From a virus: DNA of 64,000 nucleotides. Below the pieces are notes generated by a model. The model had not been told where the DNA came from. It ran no database searches and worked only from the letters and a program-made list of their open reading frames with translations. This document shows positions 41,237 to 49,172 of the stretch, piece by piece. The position numbers and the translations under genes were made by a program. How positions within the stretch are numbered: position 1 is the stretch's first letter; each line of letters opens with the position of its first letter. The DNA lies in the IMG/VR virus record IMGVR_UViG_3300027970_000019, positions 1-64,000 of that record. One strand, 5' to 3'.

Positions 41237-41557
41237 ATGGGAAAGAGACTTTCATATGAACAGAAAAAAGAAAAGTTTGTTGTTGATGCAATAAACAAGA
41301 TGTTTAAAATATCAGGTCACAAGGTAACTTATGATGACATCAAGGATAGAAAAGATGCTTGGTATCAGGAATACACTATGACTGAGAAACAAAACGACAA
41401 ATGGCAAGAGTGGGGTATAAAAGAACTTCAAAAGAAACTGAATCTCACTGAGACTTATGCTAAAAGACAAATGGCTATGGTAAGTCTAATGTGGGGTCTT
41501 AAATTTAGTGACTTAGATATTTATAAAGAAAAACATTATGAAACAGATTCTTTGTAA
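41237..41557 (+). CDS. Conserved phage hypothetical protein
   Basis: 106 aa. YEQKKEKFVVDAINKMFKIS, YTMTEKQNDKWQEWG and KRQMAMVSLMWGLKF. Helical; seen in various phages but without known role. Last gene of the run 37764-41557. Confidence 0.5.
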   Translation: MGKRLSYEQKKEKFVVDAINKMFKISGHKVTYDDIKDRKDAWYQEYTMTEKQNDKWQEWGIKELQKKLNLTETYAKRQMAMVSLMWGLKFSDLDIYKEKHYETDSL

Positions 41558-41611
41558 ATTAATTCAAAAAATAACTTTTGGTAAAGTTTGTTTGGGTTGG
41601 TGTAAAATTTA

Positions 41612-41641
41612 AAAGGTGTGGGTTATCTCGCACCTTTTTTT
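41612..41641 (+). terminator. Terminator
   Basis: AAGGTGTG - loop - CGCACCTT followed by T residues. Confidence 0.75.
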
Positions 41642-41671
41642 GTATATATCAATATTTATTATTAAAATATT

Positions 41672-42235
41672 ATGAAAGAAATAAATTATAAATCTAGTAA
41701 TGGTGTTACAATAACTAACCCACCAGATCAATATTTTGATGCGTTTTCTGACTATTTATCATCAATTTTTACCTATTGGGAAAAAAATAATAGCGGATGT
41801 AAATTAACATTATCACCTAAATTACCAGCAGATACTAATGGAAAAACGGCGGAATTAAAAACAGAAACCTGCCCAAATGAATTAAGAGATTTAGTTAGTA
41901 CCGCATGGAATGCAAAAAATATAACGAAAGAACTTATTAGCGGTAATGATCGACATATTAAAATTGCTTGGGTAAAGGAGGGTCCCCCTAACAATACCCC
42001 AGGTGCAACAACGTCAAGTGAAAAAGTTACTTTAGATGATAAAGGGTCAACTGATGAGGCGAAACTTAAAGCTGACATAGAAGCAAAGGTTTATTCTACA
42101 TTGGCCAGCCAAGTAGCATCAAGCAGTGGTAATACTACAACTACTACTGCAGCCAAAGTTAAAACCGAGTCAATATTAAATAATAAGATTCTACAAGAAC
42201 AAATAATAAGAATGAAACAAATAATGAAGTTATGA
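41672..42235 (+). CDS. Probable virion protein with C-terminal helix motif
   Basis: 187 aa. Globular first half, Thr/Ser-rich middle, and C-terminus NNKILQEQIIRMKQIMKL, similar to the tail of the next gene. A late-type motif ATATTTATTATTAAA precedes it at 41651. The shared terminal helix may be a packaging or docking tag. Overlaps the next gene by 4 nt. Confidence 0.5.
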   Translation: MKEINYKSSNGVTITNPPDQYFDAFSDYLSSIFTYWEKNNSGCKLTLSPKLPADTNGKTAELKTETCPNELRDLVSTAWNAKNITKELISGNDRHIKIAWVKEGPPNNTPGATTSSEKVTLDDKGSTDEAKLKADIEAKVYSTLASQVASSSGNTTTTTAAKVKTESILNNKILQEQIIRMKQIMKL

Positions 42236-42867
42236 AATTTATAAAACCAATAAAATATGGAAAATTAATTGATGAGAGTCCAAAAAAATATATATATCAA
42301 GCGGATACTACAGATACAATTATAGCACCTTATGATGGAGTTATATATGACACTGATAAATCTAAATGTGATGGTTTTGTTCAAATTGCACATTTAATTG
42401 ATAAAAAAATAATATATTCAGAAATTTGTGGCGTGAATCGTAATATTTTTGTTGGAAACAATACGGAAGTTAAACAAGGGGATATTGTAGGACACTGTGG
42501 GGGGAACAATGTCACATATCAGGTTAAAGACTCTAATAGAGATACTATAAAAATTGAACCTTTTTTTATTGGTAAAATTGAAAAAGAACCAGAAAAAGAA
42601 GGATTAAAAAAAGAGAAAGAATCGGAAAAAGAAAAAGAAGGGTTAAAAAAAGAACCAAAAAAGGAAGATCCAAACAAAAATGTTGTGGATGACAAAGATA
42701 AAAAGAAGTGGGATTTTAACAGAAAACTAGATGATATTCCAGATTTGTTTGGTTCATTATTATTAACTCCTTTAGATATTGTCAATAAAGCATTTACATT
42801 TAAAAAAAAGAAAAAAGAGGAAGAATTAAATGAAGAAATAAAAAGAATGAAACGATTATTAAAATAA
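42232..42867 (+). CDS. Degenerate M23/LytM-like protein with C-terminal helix motif
   Basis: 211 aa. Residues 25-105 (TIIAPYDGVIYD, VQIAHL, VKQGDIVGHCGGN, VTYQV) follow the LytM beta-fold, but the catalytic HxH is replaced by TYQ, so it is probably not an active peptidase. A Lys/Glu-rich linker with repeated KEGLKKE follows and the end is EELNEEIKRMKRLLK, like the tail of the previous gene. Confidence 0.6.
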   Translation: MKFIKPIKYGKLIDESPKKYIYQADTTDTIIAPYDGVIYDTDKSKCDGFVQIAHLIDKKIIYSEICGVNRNIFVGNNTEVKQGDIVGHCGGNNVTYQVKDSNRDTIKIEPFFIGKIEKEPEKEGLKKEKESEKEKEGLKKEPKKEDPNKNVVDDKDKKKWDFNRKLDDIPDLFGSLLLTPLDIVNKAFTFKKKKKEEELNEEIKRMKRLLK

Positions 42868-42869
42868 AA

Positions 42870-42901
42870 AAATCCCCATTTCAATTAAGAGTGGGGATTT
42901 T
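42870..42901. terminator. Bidirectional terminator
   Basis: AAATCCCCA - loop - TGGGGATTT between convergent genes. Confidence 0.8.
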
Positions 42902-42920
42902 ACTTTTAACCTAAGTTCTA

Positions 42921-43103
42921 TTATTTACCTTCAGGTTTTTTTACTTCAACTTTAGCAGAATCAACAGATGGAGTTGTTACTGTAGTTGTTTCAACTTTAG
43001 TAGAGTCTTCAGTTGTTTTAGTTTCTTCTGTTTTAGTGGCAGTACCACAAGAAGTAAAAATAGTACCAAGTACCAATGCGATTCCAAAAATAGTGTTTTT
43101 CAT
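42921..43103 (-). CDS. Small Thr-rich lipoprotein
   Basis: 60 aa. Signal peptide with lipobox FTSC (Cys at 19), then a low-complexity Thr/Lys/Glu/Val tail. It stands leftward opposite the spanin-like genes. An outer-membrane lysis or exclusion role is possible; no family recognised. Confidence 0.6.
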   Translation of the reverse strand: MKNTIFGIALVLGTIFTSCGTATKTEETKTTEDSTKVETTTVTTPSVDSAKVEVKKPEGK

Positions 43104-43225
43104 TTTTAAGATTTTTTTTTATTTAATTTTGATTATTAATCAACAAATAAATACGCAACTAGTCTAAATAAGTCAAATATATTTGAATTTTTTTTAGTTA
43201 AAATTATACTTATAAATAAAAAGAT

Positions 43226-43582
43226 ATGAACTGGAAACACACCCTAATTATTGTTGCATCAATTTTACTTTTAGGTATTGTATTGGGATATATGATGAGA
43301 TTAAATCATGTAGAAAACAATAAGAACCAAAAGATGATTATTGAACAAGAAAGAAAGACCATTGATTCATTGTTTAAGGAAATTAGTAGTATTAGAACGG
43401 AGAGAAAAAATATGGAGCTCCAACTTAATGTATTGACAACTGATATTAAACGAAGTGAATCAAATTTGTCATACAAACTAAACCAATTAAAAATTCAAAA
43501 CAATGTTAAGATTGATTCTATTCGTAATAGTTCTAATGATGAACTTCTCATTGAGTTACGCAAGAGATTTGGAACAAAATGA
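43226..43582 (+). CDS. Inner-membrane spanin-like protein
   Basis: 118 aa. One N-terminal TM (residues 5-24) and a long coiled coil (30-105). Topology and the embedded downstream gene fit an i-spanin (Rz-like). Preceded by TACTTATAAATAAAA, a variant late motif. Confidence 0.55.
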   Translation: MNWKHTLIIVASILLLGIVLGYMMRLNHVENNKNQKMIIEQERKTIDSLFKEISSIRTERKNMELQLNVLTTDIKRSESNLSYKLNQLKIQNNVKIDSIRNSSNDELLIELRKRFGTK

Positions 43583-43991
43583 TACCATCCCCCCAATGAT
43601 AAATCTTGTTGTGATGAATGGGGATACCTTATTCACAATGAATAGGACAATGGTTGAAGAGATTACCATCCAGTACGATTCTTTGGTCAATACAACCAAA
43701 AAACTAAATGATTGTATGGAAGTTGTTGATTCATTTCTTTTAATACAAGAGAAGTACCAAACAGCGATAAAACAATCATCAGAAATATCTGATATGCTGA
43801 AAAAGGAAAATAATTCCAAGGACAAGGTTATTAGTAGCTATGAGAATATTGATAAACTCCAAAAGGACATTATTGGTGATATGTCAAAGGAATTTAGAAA
43901 AGCTAGAAATAGGAATAGGTTATTGACCGGATTGGCAATTGGTGGTATTACATTTGGATTTACATCTTTTATGCTTTTACTATTAAAATAA
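43503..43991 (+). CDS. Exported coiled-coil protein overlapping the spanin-like gene
   Basis: 162 aa. Signal peptide (MLRLILFVIVLMMNFSLSYA), a coiled-coil middle and a C-terminal TM (about 138-158). The first 80 nt lie inside the previous gene in another frame, the layout of nested Rz/Rz1 genes, although it is not a lipoprotein. May be the envelope partner in lysis. Confidence 0.55.
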   Translation: MLRLILFVIVLMMNFSLSYARDLEQNDTIPPMINLVVMNGDTLFTMNRTMVEEITIQYDSLVNTTKKLNDCMEVVDSFLLIQEKYQTAIKQSSEISDMLKKENNSKDKVISSYENIDKLQKDIIGDMSKEFRKARNRNRLLTGLAIGGITFGFTSFMLLLLK

Positions 43992-44044
43992 GTTGTTTAT
44001 TATTTTTATGTCTTCGGACATAAAAATTTAAATAATTTATTATT

Positions 44045-44479
44045 ATGGCAATTACTTATTTTGCTTTAGGTATGCTCACGATGGTTGCTCTAACTTTTAT
44101 TGGAGTTATTGTTTGGGGTCTGTTTAGAGTCAGTAAAATCCAACGTCAAATTGTTGACATAAAACAAAACTACAGATTTGAGTTTGACAATGTTCAACGA
44201 CAATTTGAGGGCATTTATCGCAGTTTTGATGACACCAGAAATGATTACAGACGTGAATTTGAATCCGTATTTCGTAGGTTTGAAACAATTGAAGAAAATT
44301 CAAGGTTAAACACCAATGAACTTGTTAGAACAATGGATGAAAGGTTCAATAAAATGGAACAATACGAAATCAAAAGATTTGATGAACTATTGAGGATTAT
44401 TAATGATAGGTATGACGATTCAATTAGATATACAGACAAACGAATTGATAAGTCACTAAATCAAAAAGAAGTGTTATAA
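44045..44479 (+). CDS. TM plus coiled-coil protein
   Basis: 144 aa. N-terminal TM (residues 4-27) followed by heptad-like repeats (FEFDNVQRQFEGIYRSFDDT, FRRFETIEENSR). Third protein of similar topology in a row; possibly also part of lysis. Confidence 0.55.
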   Translation: MAITYFALGMLTMVALTFIGVIVWGLFRVSKIQRQIVDIKQNYRFEFDNVQRQFEGIYRSFDDTRNDYRREFESVFRRFETIEENSRLNTNELVRTMDERFNKMEQYEIKRFDELLRIINDRYDDSIRYTDKRIDKSLNQKEVL

Positions 44480-44482
44480 CAA

Positions 44483-44512
44483 AAAACCCCTCCGATAAAG
44501 AGGGGTTTTTTA
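44483..44512 (+). terminator. Terminator
   Basis: AAAACCCCTC - loop - GAGGGGTTTTTT. Confidence 0.85.
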
Positions 44513-44557
44513 TTTTATGTAATATTTATTATGTAAATAAATAATCAAAAAAAAACA

Positions 44558-45106
44558 ATGAAGAAGATAGTAAGATTAACAGAAAGAGATTTAACTCGTT
44601 TAGTGAAAAGAGTTATAATAGAGAATGACGAAGAATGAGTGGGATTTGAAATATATGATGATTATGATAAAAAGATAGAAAGTTTAGTTGGTGTTGAAGT
44701 TGAGGTTAGTGATGACAAAGGATATCCTGAAAAATGGGGTGGACCAAAAGGTGGTATTAATAAAGGTGATAGAGGTACAATAATTGCTATTGATAAGGTG
44801 TCAGATAGTTCCGGACGTTGTGGCGTTGCGGATGTGTTAGTTAAATTTGGAGATAAAGGAGAATATTGTTATAATCATAGAAATTTAAAAATTAATGCTA
44901 ATTCTTTAAAAACAATTCTAAATAAACACAAAGAAACTAACATAACAAATCAACAAGTGTTTGAAAAATATCTGGAAGACCTTTTGTTTCGTATTGGGAA
45001 TAAATTTAGAAATCCAAAATTAATTGAGAATCAATTATTTGAAAAACTAAATCAAACTATTACCAATTATGAAAATGAAATAAAGAAACAAATTGGGTTT
45101 TTCTAA
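44558..45106 (+). CDS. Capsid-targeting leader and body separated by an in-frame TGA
   Basis: The leader MKKIVRLTERDLTRLVKRVI then IENDEE is encoded at 44558-44635 and ends in TGA at 44636-44638. GTG at 44639 follows at once in the same frame and opens a 155-aa body (GVEVEVSDDKGYPEKW, NKGDRGTIIAIDK). The leader is the same type as on genes 5939, 48619, 8769 and 6795, where it is fused to the body. Read-through, coupled re-initiation at GTG or a nonsense mutation are all possible. A late-type motif ATATTTATTATG is at 44521. Confidence 0.6.
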
Positions 45107-45111
45107 ATAAT

Positions 45112-45138
45112 AAAACCCCATCTTAATAGGTGGGGTTT
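45112..45138. terminator. Bidirectional terminator
   Basis: AAACCCCA - loop - TGGGGTTT between convergent genes. Confidence 0.8.
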
Positions 45139-45140
45139 AT

Positions 45141-45812
45141 TTATTTATTGATAATTCTGCCTTTTACCCACCCTTCGTTTAAAAAAGTAGATAAACCGTC
45201 TTTTTTAATTTTTTTATTTTGATTATCTTTTGTAATCCAAATTGTACCAAATTGTGAATTTGTTTCACCTAAACCTACATTTTTTTTTATCATAGACATT
45301 TTCTTTTTTGACTCCTCTGAGTGTTTTTTGCCTGTCCAATCATAAGTGAAGTTTTTTAATTTCCCCTCAAGATGTCTTTTTTTTCCTGATTTGGACATTG
45401 TTTCTGAATGTTTTTTACGGAATTCTTCATCATTCTTTAATTTTTCTATGAAAATCTTTTTTCCAAGTTCAGAACCTTTACGTTGGAAATTTAAAAAATG
45501 TTTTTCATCAATGAACCCACCTGACTCACCTCCAACTACCAAATTCATACACAAATTATCTAATAATAATTCTTTATTAACTATTTCTTTTTCTTTTTCC
45601 AATAAAATTTTTCTGCTTGAAAAAAATTCTAAAATTTCTTTAGTGTGGTTTTCTTGGCCGTGATAGTTTATGGAATTCCATAATCTTTTACCACTTCCAA
45701 AATAACGATCGTTTAAATTATCAGTAGAATGTATACCAATATAAAATCTATGGGTTTTTTTACAAGTTATTTTATAAAGATAGTGGTATTTTCTATTTTC
45801 TGCTCTCATCAT
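45141..45812 (-). CDS. GIY-YIG homing endonuclease with NUMOD3 repeats
   Basis: 223 aa from ATG 45812. The GIY-YIG core is HYLYKITCKKTHRFYIGIHS with YFGSGKRLWNSI and a catalytic Glu region (LEKEKEIVNKE). NUMOD3-like DNA-binding motifs follow (GKKHSEESKKKMS), and the end TIWITKDNQNKKI...GWVKGR is typical of phage GIY-YIG homing enzymes. It begins about 50 nt beyond the 3' end of the tmRNA gene and has its own late-type motif, so it probably homes to that locus. Confidence 0.88.
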   Translation of the reverse strand: MMRAENRKYHYLYKITCKKTHRFYIGIHSTDNLNDRYFGSGKRLWNSINYHGQENHTKEILEFFSSRKILLEKEKEIVNKELLLDNLCMNLVVGGESGGFIDEKHFLNFQRKGSELGKKIFIEKLKNDEEFRKKHSETMSKSGKKRHLEGKLKNFTYDWTGKKHSEESKKKMSMIKKNVGLGETNSQFGTIWITKDNQNKKIKKDGLSTFLNEGWVKGRIINK

Positions 45813-45823
45813 ATATTCTTTTA

Positions 45824-45837
45824 TTATATAAATATAT
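45824..45837 (-). promoter_or_regulatory. Late-type promoter motif before the GIY-YIG gene
   Basis: Leftward ATATATTTATATAA between the tmRNA gene and the nuclease start. Confidence 0.55.
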
Positions 45838-45858
45838 GATAAGAACAAAAACTTCCGA

Positions 45859-46239
45859 TGTGGAGATACGGGGAATCGAACCCCGGTGTCGCCCATCTTA
45901 ACTATTAAGGACTACATGTTTAGGACAACATTATTCGCAATGTTCCGAACTACTTGATTTTTATATCCCCCAAAATCAACAAAATCGGCCAATTCATTTT
46001 TAGGGATGAGAATTAGTTAGACAACCCTATAGTACTCCTGTTCCTGAGTGAATGTACCCCGACTCGAAAGTAATGACCTATTAACTAGGCTACTACCGTT
46101 TCTTCTGAACGGATTAAACCGACAGCAGAAAGTTTGTCAAAGATGTTGCCATCTGTGTTTTAAACCAGTTTAACAGACTTAGTTCAGGTCTGACATGCCC
46201 CTAATAACCAACAATGTCGATCGATGCCAATTTATCCCC
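45859..46239 (-). ncRNA. ssrA: tmRNA (ssrA)
   Basis: About 380 nt, leftward. 5' end GGGGATAAATTGGC and 3' end TATCTCC form a 7-bp acceptor stem (GGGGATA/TATCTCC); the T arm is CGGGG-TTCGATT-CCCCG, discriminator A, then CA. The D-loop-like AATTGGCATCGATCGAC start is typical of tmRNA. One frame gives a 21-codon tag starting Gly-Asn-Ile and ending EETVVA before TAG; another, starting Ala-Thr-Ser, is possible. tmRNA frees stalled ribosomes with SmpB (host supplied). Confidence 0.85.
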
Positions 46240-46322
46240 ATATTTTCAAATAACTATACTCAAGTATAAATATAATTATTGACAAAACCAATATTGGAAA
46301 GTATTTATAAAGAAAAATTTTT

Positions 46323-47765
46323 ATGACGCCAAAGAAACTGCGTAGGATATATGAACAGGATGATGATGAAAATAAATCACCTAAAGAAATTGCGGACGAA
46401 GGTATTGAGATATTATTTGAAGATGACTCGGTATTGTTATTACAAATATTTAAAAGGGTTTCTATGGAATATTATGCCCCACAAGAAATCAGTAGACAAT
46501 ATCAACATAATGACAAAAAAAATTATCTTGTTTTATCAAAAGGTGATAAGTTAGGTTTTTGGTTACAAGAACCAAGGTATGGCGCTTTTTATATTGAGGG
46601 ATTTGATGGTAAAACTTATTTGTTTGATAAGGTTATTAATGAATATCCCCAAATAGCTAAAGAAATTATTGAGTTAACTGGAAGTGATAATACCACATAT
46701 GGAATGTTAATGATGATAAAATTTGGGAAAAAATATGATAGATATGATTTAAGAAATCTTACTGATAAGTTTTTATGGGATATTGAATATAATGAGAAAA
46801 ACCCAAGCAAAAGTATGGTTGTTCTTAATTTTACTCACGATGAGTATTTCAACACATTTAGATTTGAAAATGATGAAGACCGAAATTATCTAGATATGGC
46901 ATTAGGTGAAAGTTCTTATTATGATGGTATGTTTTTTAGCGAAGATCCTTATGAATGGAATGAAGGTTATATTATGATGGGTTTTAACGACACTAATATG
47001 GAATTGGTTAAAAAAATATTAAAATACACACATCCAGATTTATTAAGAAAAAATCAAGACTCAAATGAATTCTATGAGGAAGCTTCAAACTTTTTATATA
47101 AAACATTTTATTATCCAATTGATAGTATTATTACAAATTATTTTGAACTCAAAAATGAAGGTGTAATAGAATCACTTAAAAAAGAAATTGTTGAAGATTT
47201 TACGGACATCTTCCAAAGATATGGAATATACAGGGAAGATGAAACCCCATTTAATAACTATCTTACCTCAGTCAATATTCTATTATCTTTATATGATAGA
47301 GTTGAGGATAAAACAATCCCATTAGTTAGTACAAGTAAAGAAGATAAAACAGTTTTTAGGAAACTTGGAAAAACTTTTGGAGAATTTGGAAATTATTATG
47401 AAAGAATTTATGCTACCGACAATATGGATTACAATAAATTTAAAGAATATGCTAAAGATAAGTTGGAAGAAATTCTAGAAGAGATTGAAGAAAATCCTGA
47501 AAAATATATTAACAATATTGGTAAAATTTATGATGAGTTGAGCAAATTAGGATATGACCTTAATAATGATTATCCCCTACCAACAGACAACTCAAAATCA
47601 TTCAAAATTATAGATATTGATAAAGATACACTACGAATTACCTTATCTCATTTTGATAAAGGTACTACTGAAAAAAGGTCATATAGCATTGATGAATTTA
47701 AAAATTATATCTCAAGTGGAGAACTTTTTGAACGATTAGTTAGGAAATTAAAAAAACTTTTGTAA
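46323..47765 (+). CDS. Large acidic hypothetical protein
   Basis: 480 aa, acidic, rich in Tyr and Glu, no TM and no recognised domain. Starts MTPKKLRRIYEQDDDEN, a short basic-amphipathic start with IYE that might be a cleaved leader. Late-type motif AGTATTTATAAAG at 46295. It is 9 nt before the peptidase gene. Confidence 0.5.
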   Translation: MTPKKLRRIYEQDDDENKSPKEIADEGIEILFEDDSVLLLQIFKRVSMEYYAPQEISRQYQHNDKKNYLVLSKGDKLGFWLQEPRYGAFYIEGFDGKTYLFDKVINEYPQIAKEIIELTGSDNTTYGMLMMIKFGKKYDRYDLRNLTDKFLWDIEYNEKNPSKSMVVLNFTHDEYFNTFRFENDEDRNYLDMALGESSYYDGMFFSEDPYEWNEGYIMMGFNDTNMELVKKILKYTHPDLLRKNQDSNEFYEEASNFLYKTFYYPIDSIITNYFELKNEGVIESLKKEIVEDFTDIFQRYGIYREDETPFNNYLTSVNILLSLYDRVEDKTIPLVSTSKEDKTVFRKLGKTFGEFGNYYERIYATDNMDYNKFKEYAKDKLEEILEEIEENPEKYINNIGKIYDELSKLGYDLNNDYPLPTDNSKSFKIIDIDKDTLRITLSHFDKGTTEKRSYSIDEFKNYISSGELFERLVRKLKKLL

Positions 47766-47774
47766 TTTTGTAAT

Positions 47775-48593
47775 ATGAAACAAGATTACGAATTACTAAA
47801 AAAGGTTTTGTCTGTACCTACCAAAACATACAAGGAGGATTTAATGATTGAATTTTTAACCAAGTGGTTGGTTGAAAATGACATCCCCCATTTTGTTGAT
47901 GATATGGGAAATATCTATGCAACAAAACAAATAGGTGAAGTTGAATATTTCCCTTGTGTTGTCGCACATACGGACACGGTACACGAATTGGATACAATCA
48001 ATATTAAAGAGATGATGTTACCCAATGACCAAAATGAAATGAAATTGGCTTATAAGGCGTTTAATGATTCAAACCAACCAACTGGTATTGGTGGGGATGA
48101 TAAATGTGGGGTATATATTTGTTTGGAGATGTTGAGACTTCTTCCCAATGTCAAGGTTGCGTTATTTGTATCTGAGGAAACTGGTTGTCACGGATCAAAA
48201 AATGCCGATAAGAATTTCTTTTCCAATGTTGGTTATGTTATTCAATGTGATGCCCCAGGTAACTGGATGGTTAGTGAATATTGTATGGGTACAAAATTAT
48301 TTGATAAGGAATCTGAATTCTTTAAAAAATGTGACAAGGTATTAACAGAGGGATTTAACAACAGAAACAAATATCAATCCCACCCTTATACGGATGTATA
48401 TGCGTTAAAGAATAAATTTGATTTTGCTTGTATCAACTTTGCTGTTGGTTATTATAACTATCACACCAAACATGAGTATGTTATTGTTGAGGATGTTTAT
48501 AACACATTGGAAATTGTAAAGAATATGATTAGTGATTTGGGTTATAAGAAACACGAACAAAAAAATGATGAAAAAAGGAAAATCATTTTTTGA
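47775..48593 (+). CDS. M20/M42-like metallopeptidase
   Basis: 272 aa. Zinc-ligand blocks in order: VAHTDTVH near residue 63, GIGGDDKCGV near 104, SEETGCHGS near 133, QCDAP near 159 and YHTKHEYV near 237. This fits co-catalytic zinc aminopeptidases such as PepT. The protein is shorter than typical PepT because the dimerisation domain is missing or reduced. Substrate unknown. Such peptidases recur in large Bacteroidota phages (recollection). Confidence 0.8.
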   Translation: MKQDYELLKKVLSVPTKTYKEDLMIEFLTKWLVENDIPHFVDDMGNIYATKQIGEVEYFPCVVAHTDTVHELDTINIKEMMLPNDQNEMKLAYKAFNDSNQPTGIGGDDKCGVYICLEMLRLLPNVKVALFVSEETGCHGSKNADKNFFSNVGYVIQCDAPGNWMVSEYCMGTKLFDKESEFFKKCDKVLTEGFNNRNKYQSHPYTDVYALKNKFDFACINFAVGYYNYHTKHEYVIVEDVYNTLEIVKNMISDLGYKKHEQKNDEKRKIIF

Positions 48594-48618
48594 TGATATT
48601 TATTATTAAAATTCAAAA

Positions 48619-49146
48619 ATGAAAAAAATAGTTTATTTAACAGAATCTGATTTATATAGAATCAGTAAAAGAATAATACAAGAAGAAAAAATTGAAATTG
48701 AGGAAGGTATTTTTGATGGAATTAGTAACATTTACCAAGGATTGAAAGGTGTTTGGAGGGGAGAGGGTTATGATTTTTTTAGGTATTTAAATACTTTAAA
48801 AAATATTGCTAAACAATTAAAAAATTTAGACGCCCCTAATCATAAAATCATGAACAAATTAACTGATTTAAAAAATAAAGTATCTGCGTCAACTATGCCA
48901 CAAGAAAAAAAAGGACAATTAATTTTTGAAATTGAAAAGGCGTTAAAAAATTTCAAAGAATACTCTGAACATATAAATAATATAGATGATATTGCGACTC
49001 AAAGATTAAAAGGTGTAAACACTTATTCTGAAACCTCAACTCGTGGATTAAACGAACCAAACCCCCTAAATACTACTCAAAATAAGCTACCTCAACCTAT
49101 AGAACCTCCAAGTGATATATCAGAACGAAGATATAGAAGATATTAA
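48619..49146 (+). CDS. Virion-type protein with capsid-targeting leader
   Basis: 175 aa. The leader MKKIVYLTESDLYRISKRII then QEE is almost the same as the one at 44558 and ends in an IxE site. The rest is helical with a Pro-rich tail. Late-type motif GATATTTATTATTAAA at 48594. Confidence 0.6.
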   Translation: MKKIVYLTESDLYRISKRIIQEEKIEIEEGIFDGISNIYQGLKGVWRGEGYDFFRYLNTLKNIAKQLKNLDAPNHKIMNKLTDLKNKVSASTMPQEKKGQLIFEIEKALKNFKEYSEHINNIDDIATQRLKGVNTYSETSTRGLNEPNPLNTTQNKLPQPIEPPSDISERRYRRY

Positions 49147-49172
49147 AAAAAGGGACTATTCAGTCCCTTTTT
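49146..49172. terminator. Bidirectional terminator
   Basis: AAAAAAGGGACT - ATTC - AGTCCCTTTTTT between the convergent 175-aa gene and clpC. Confidence 0.85.
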
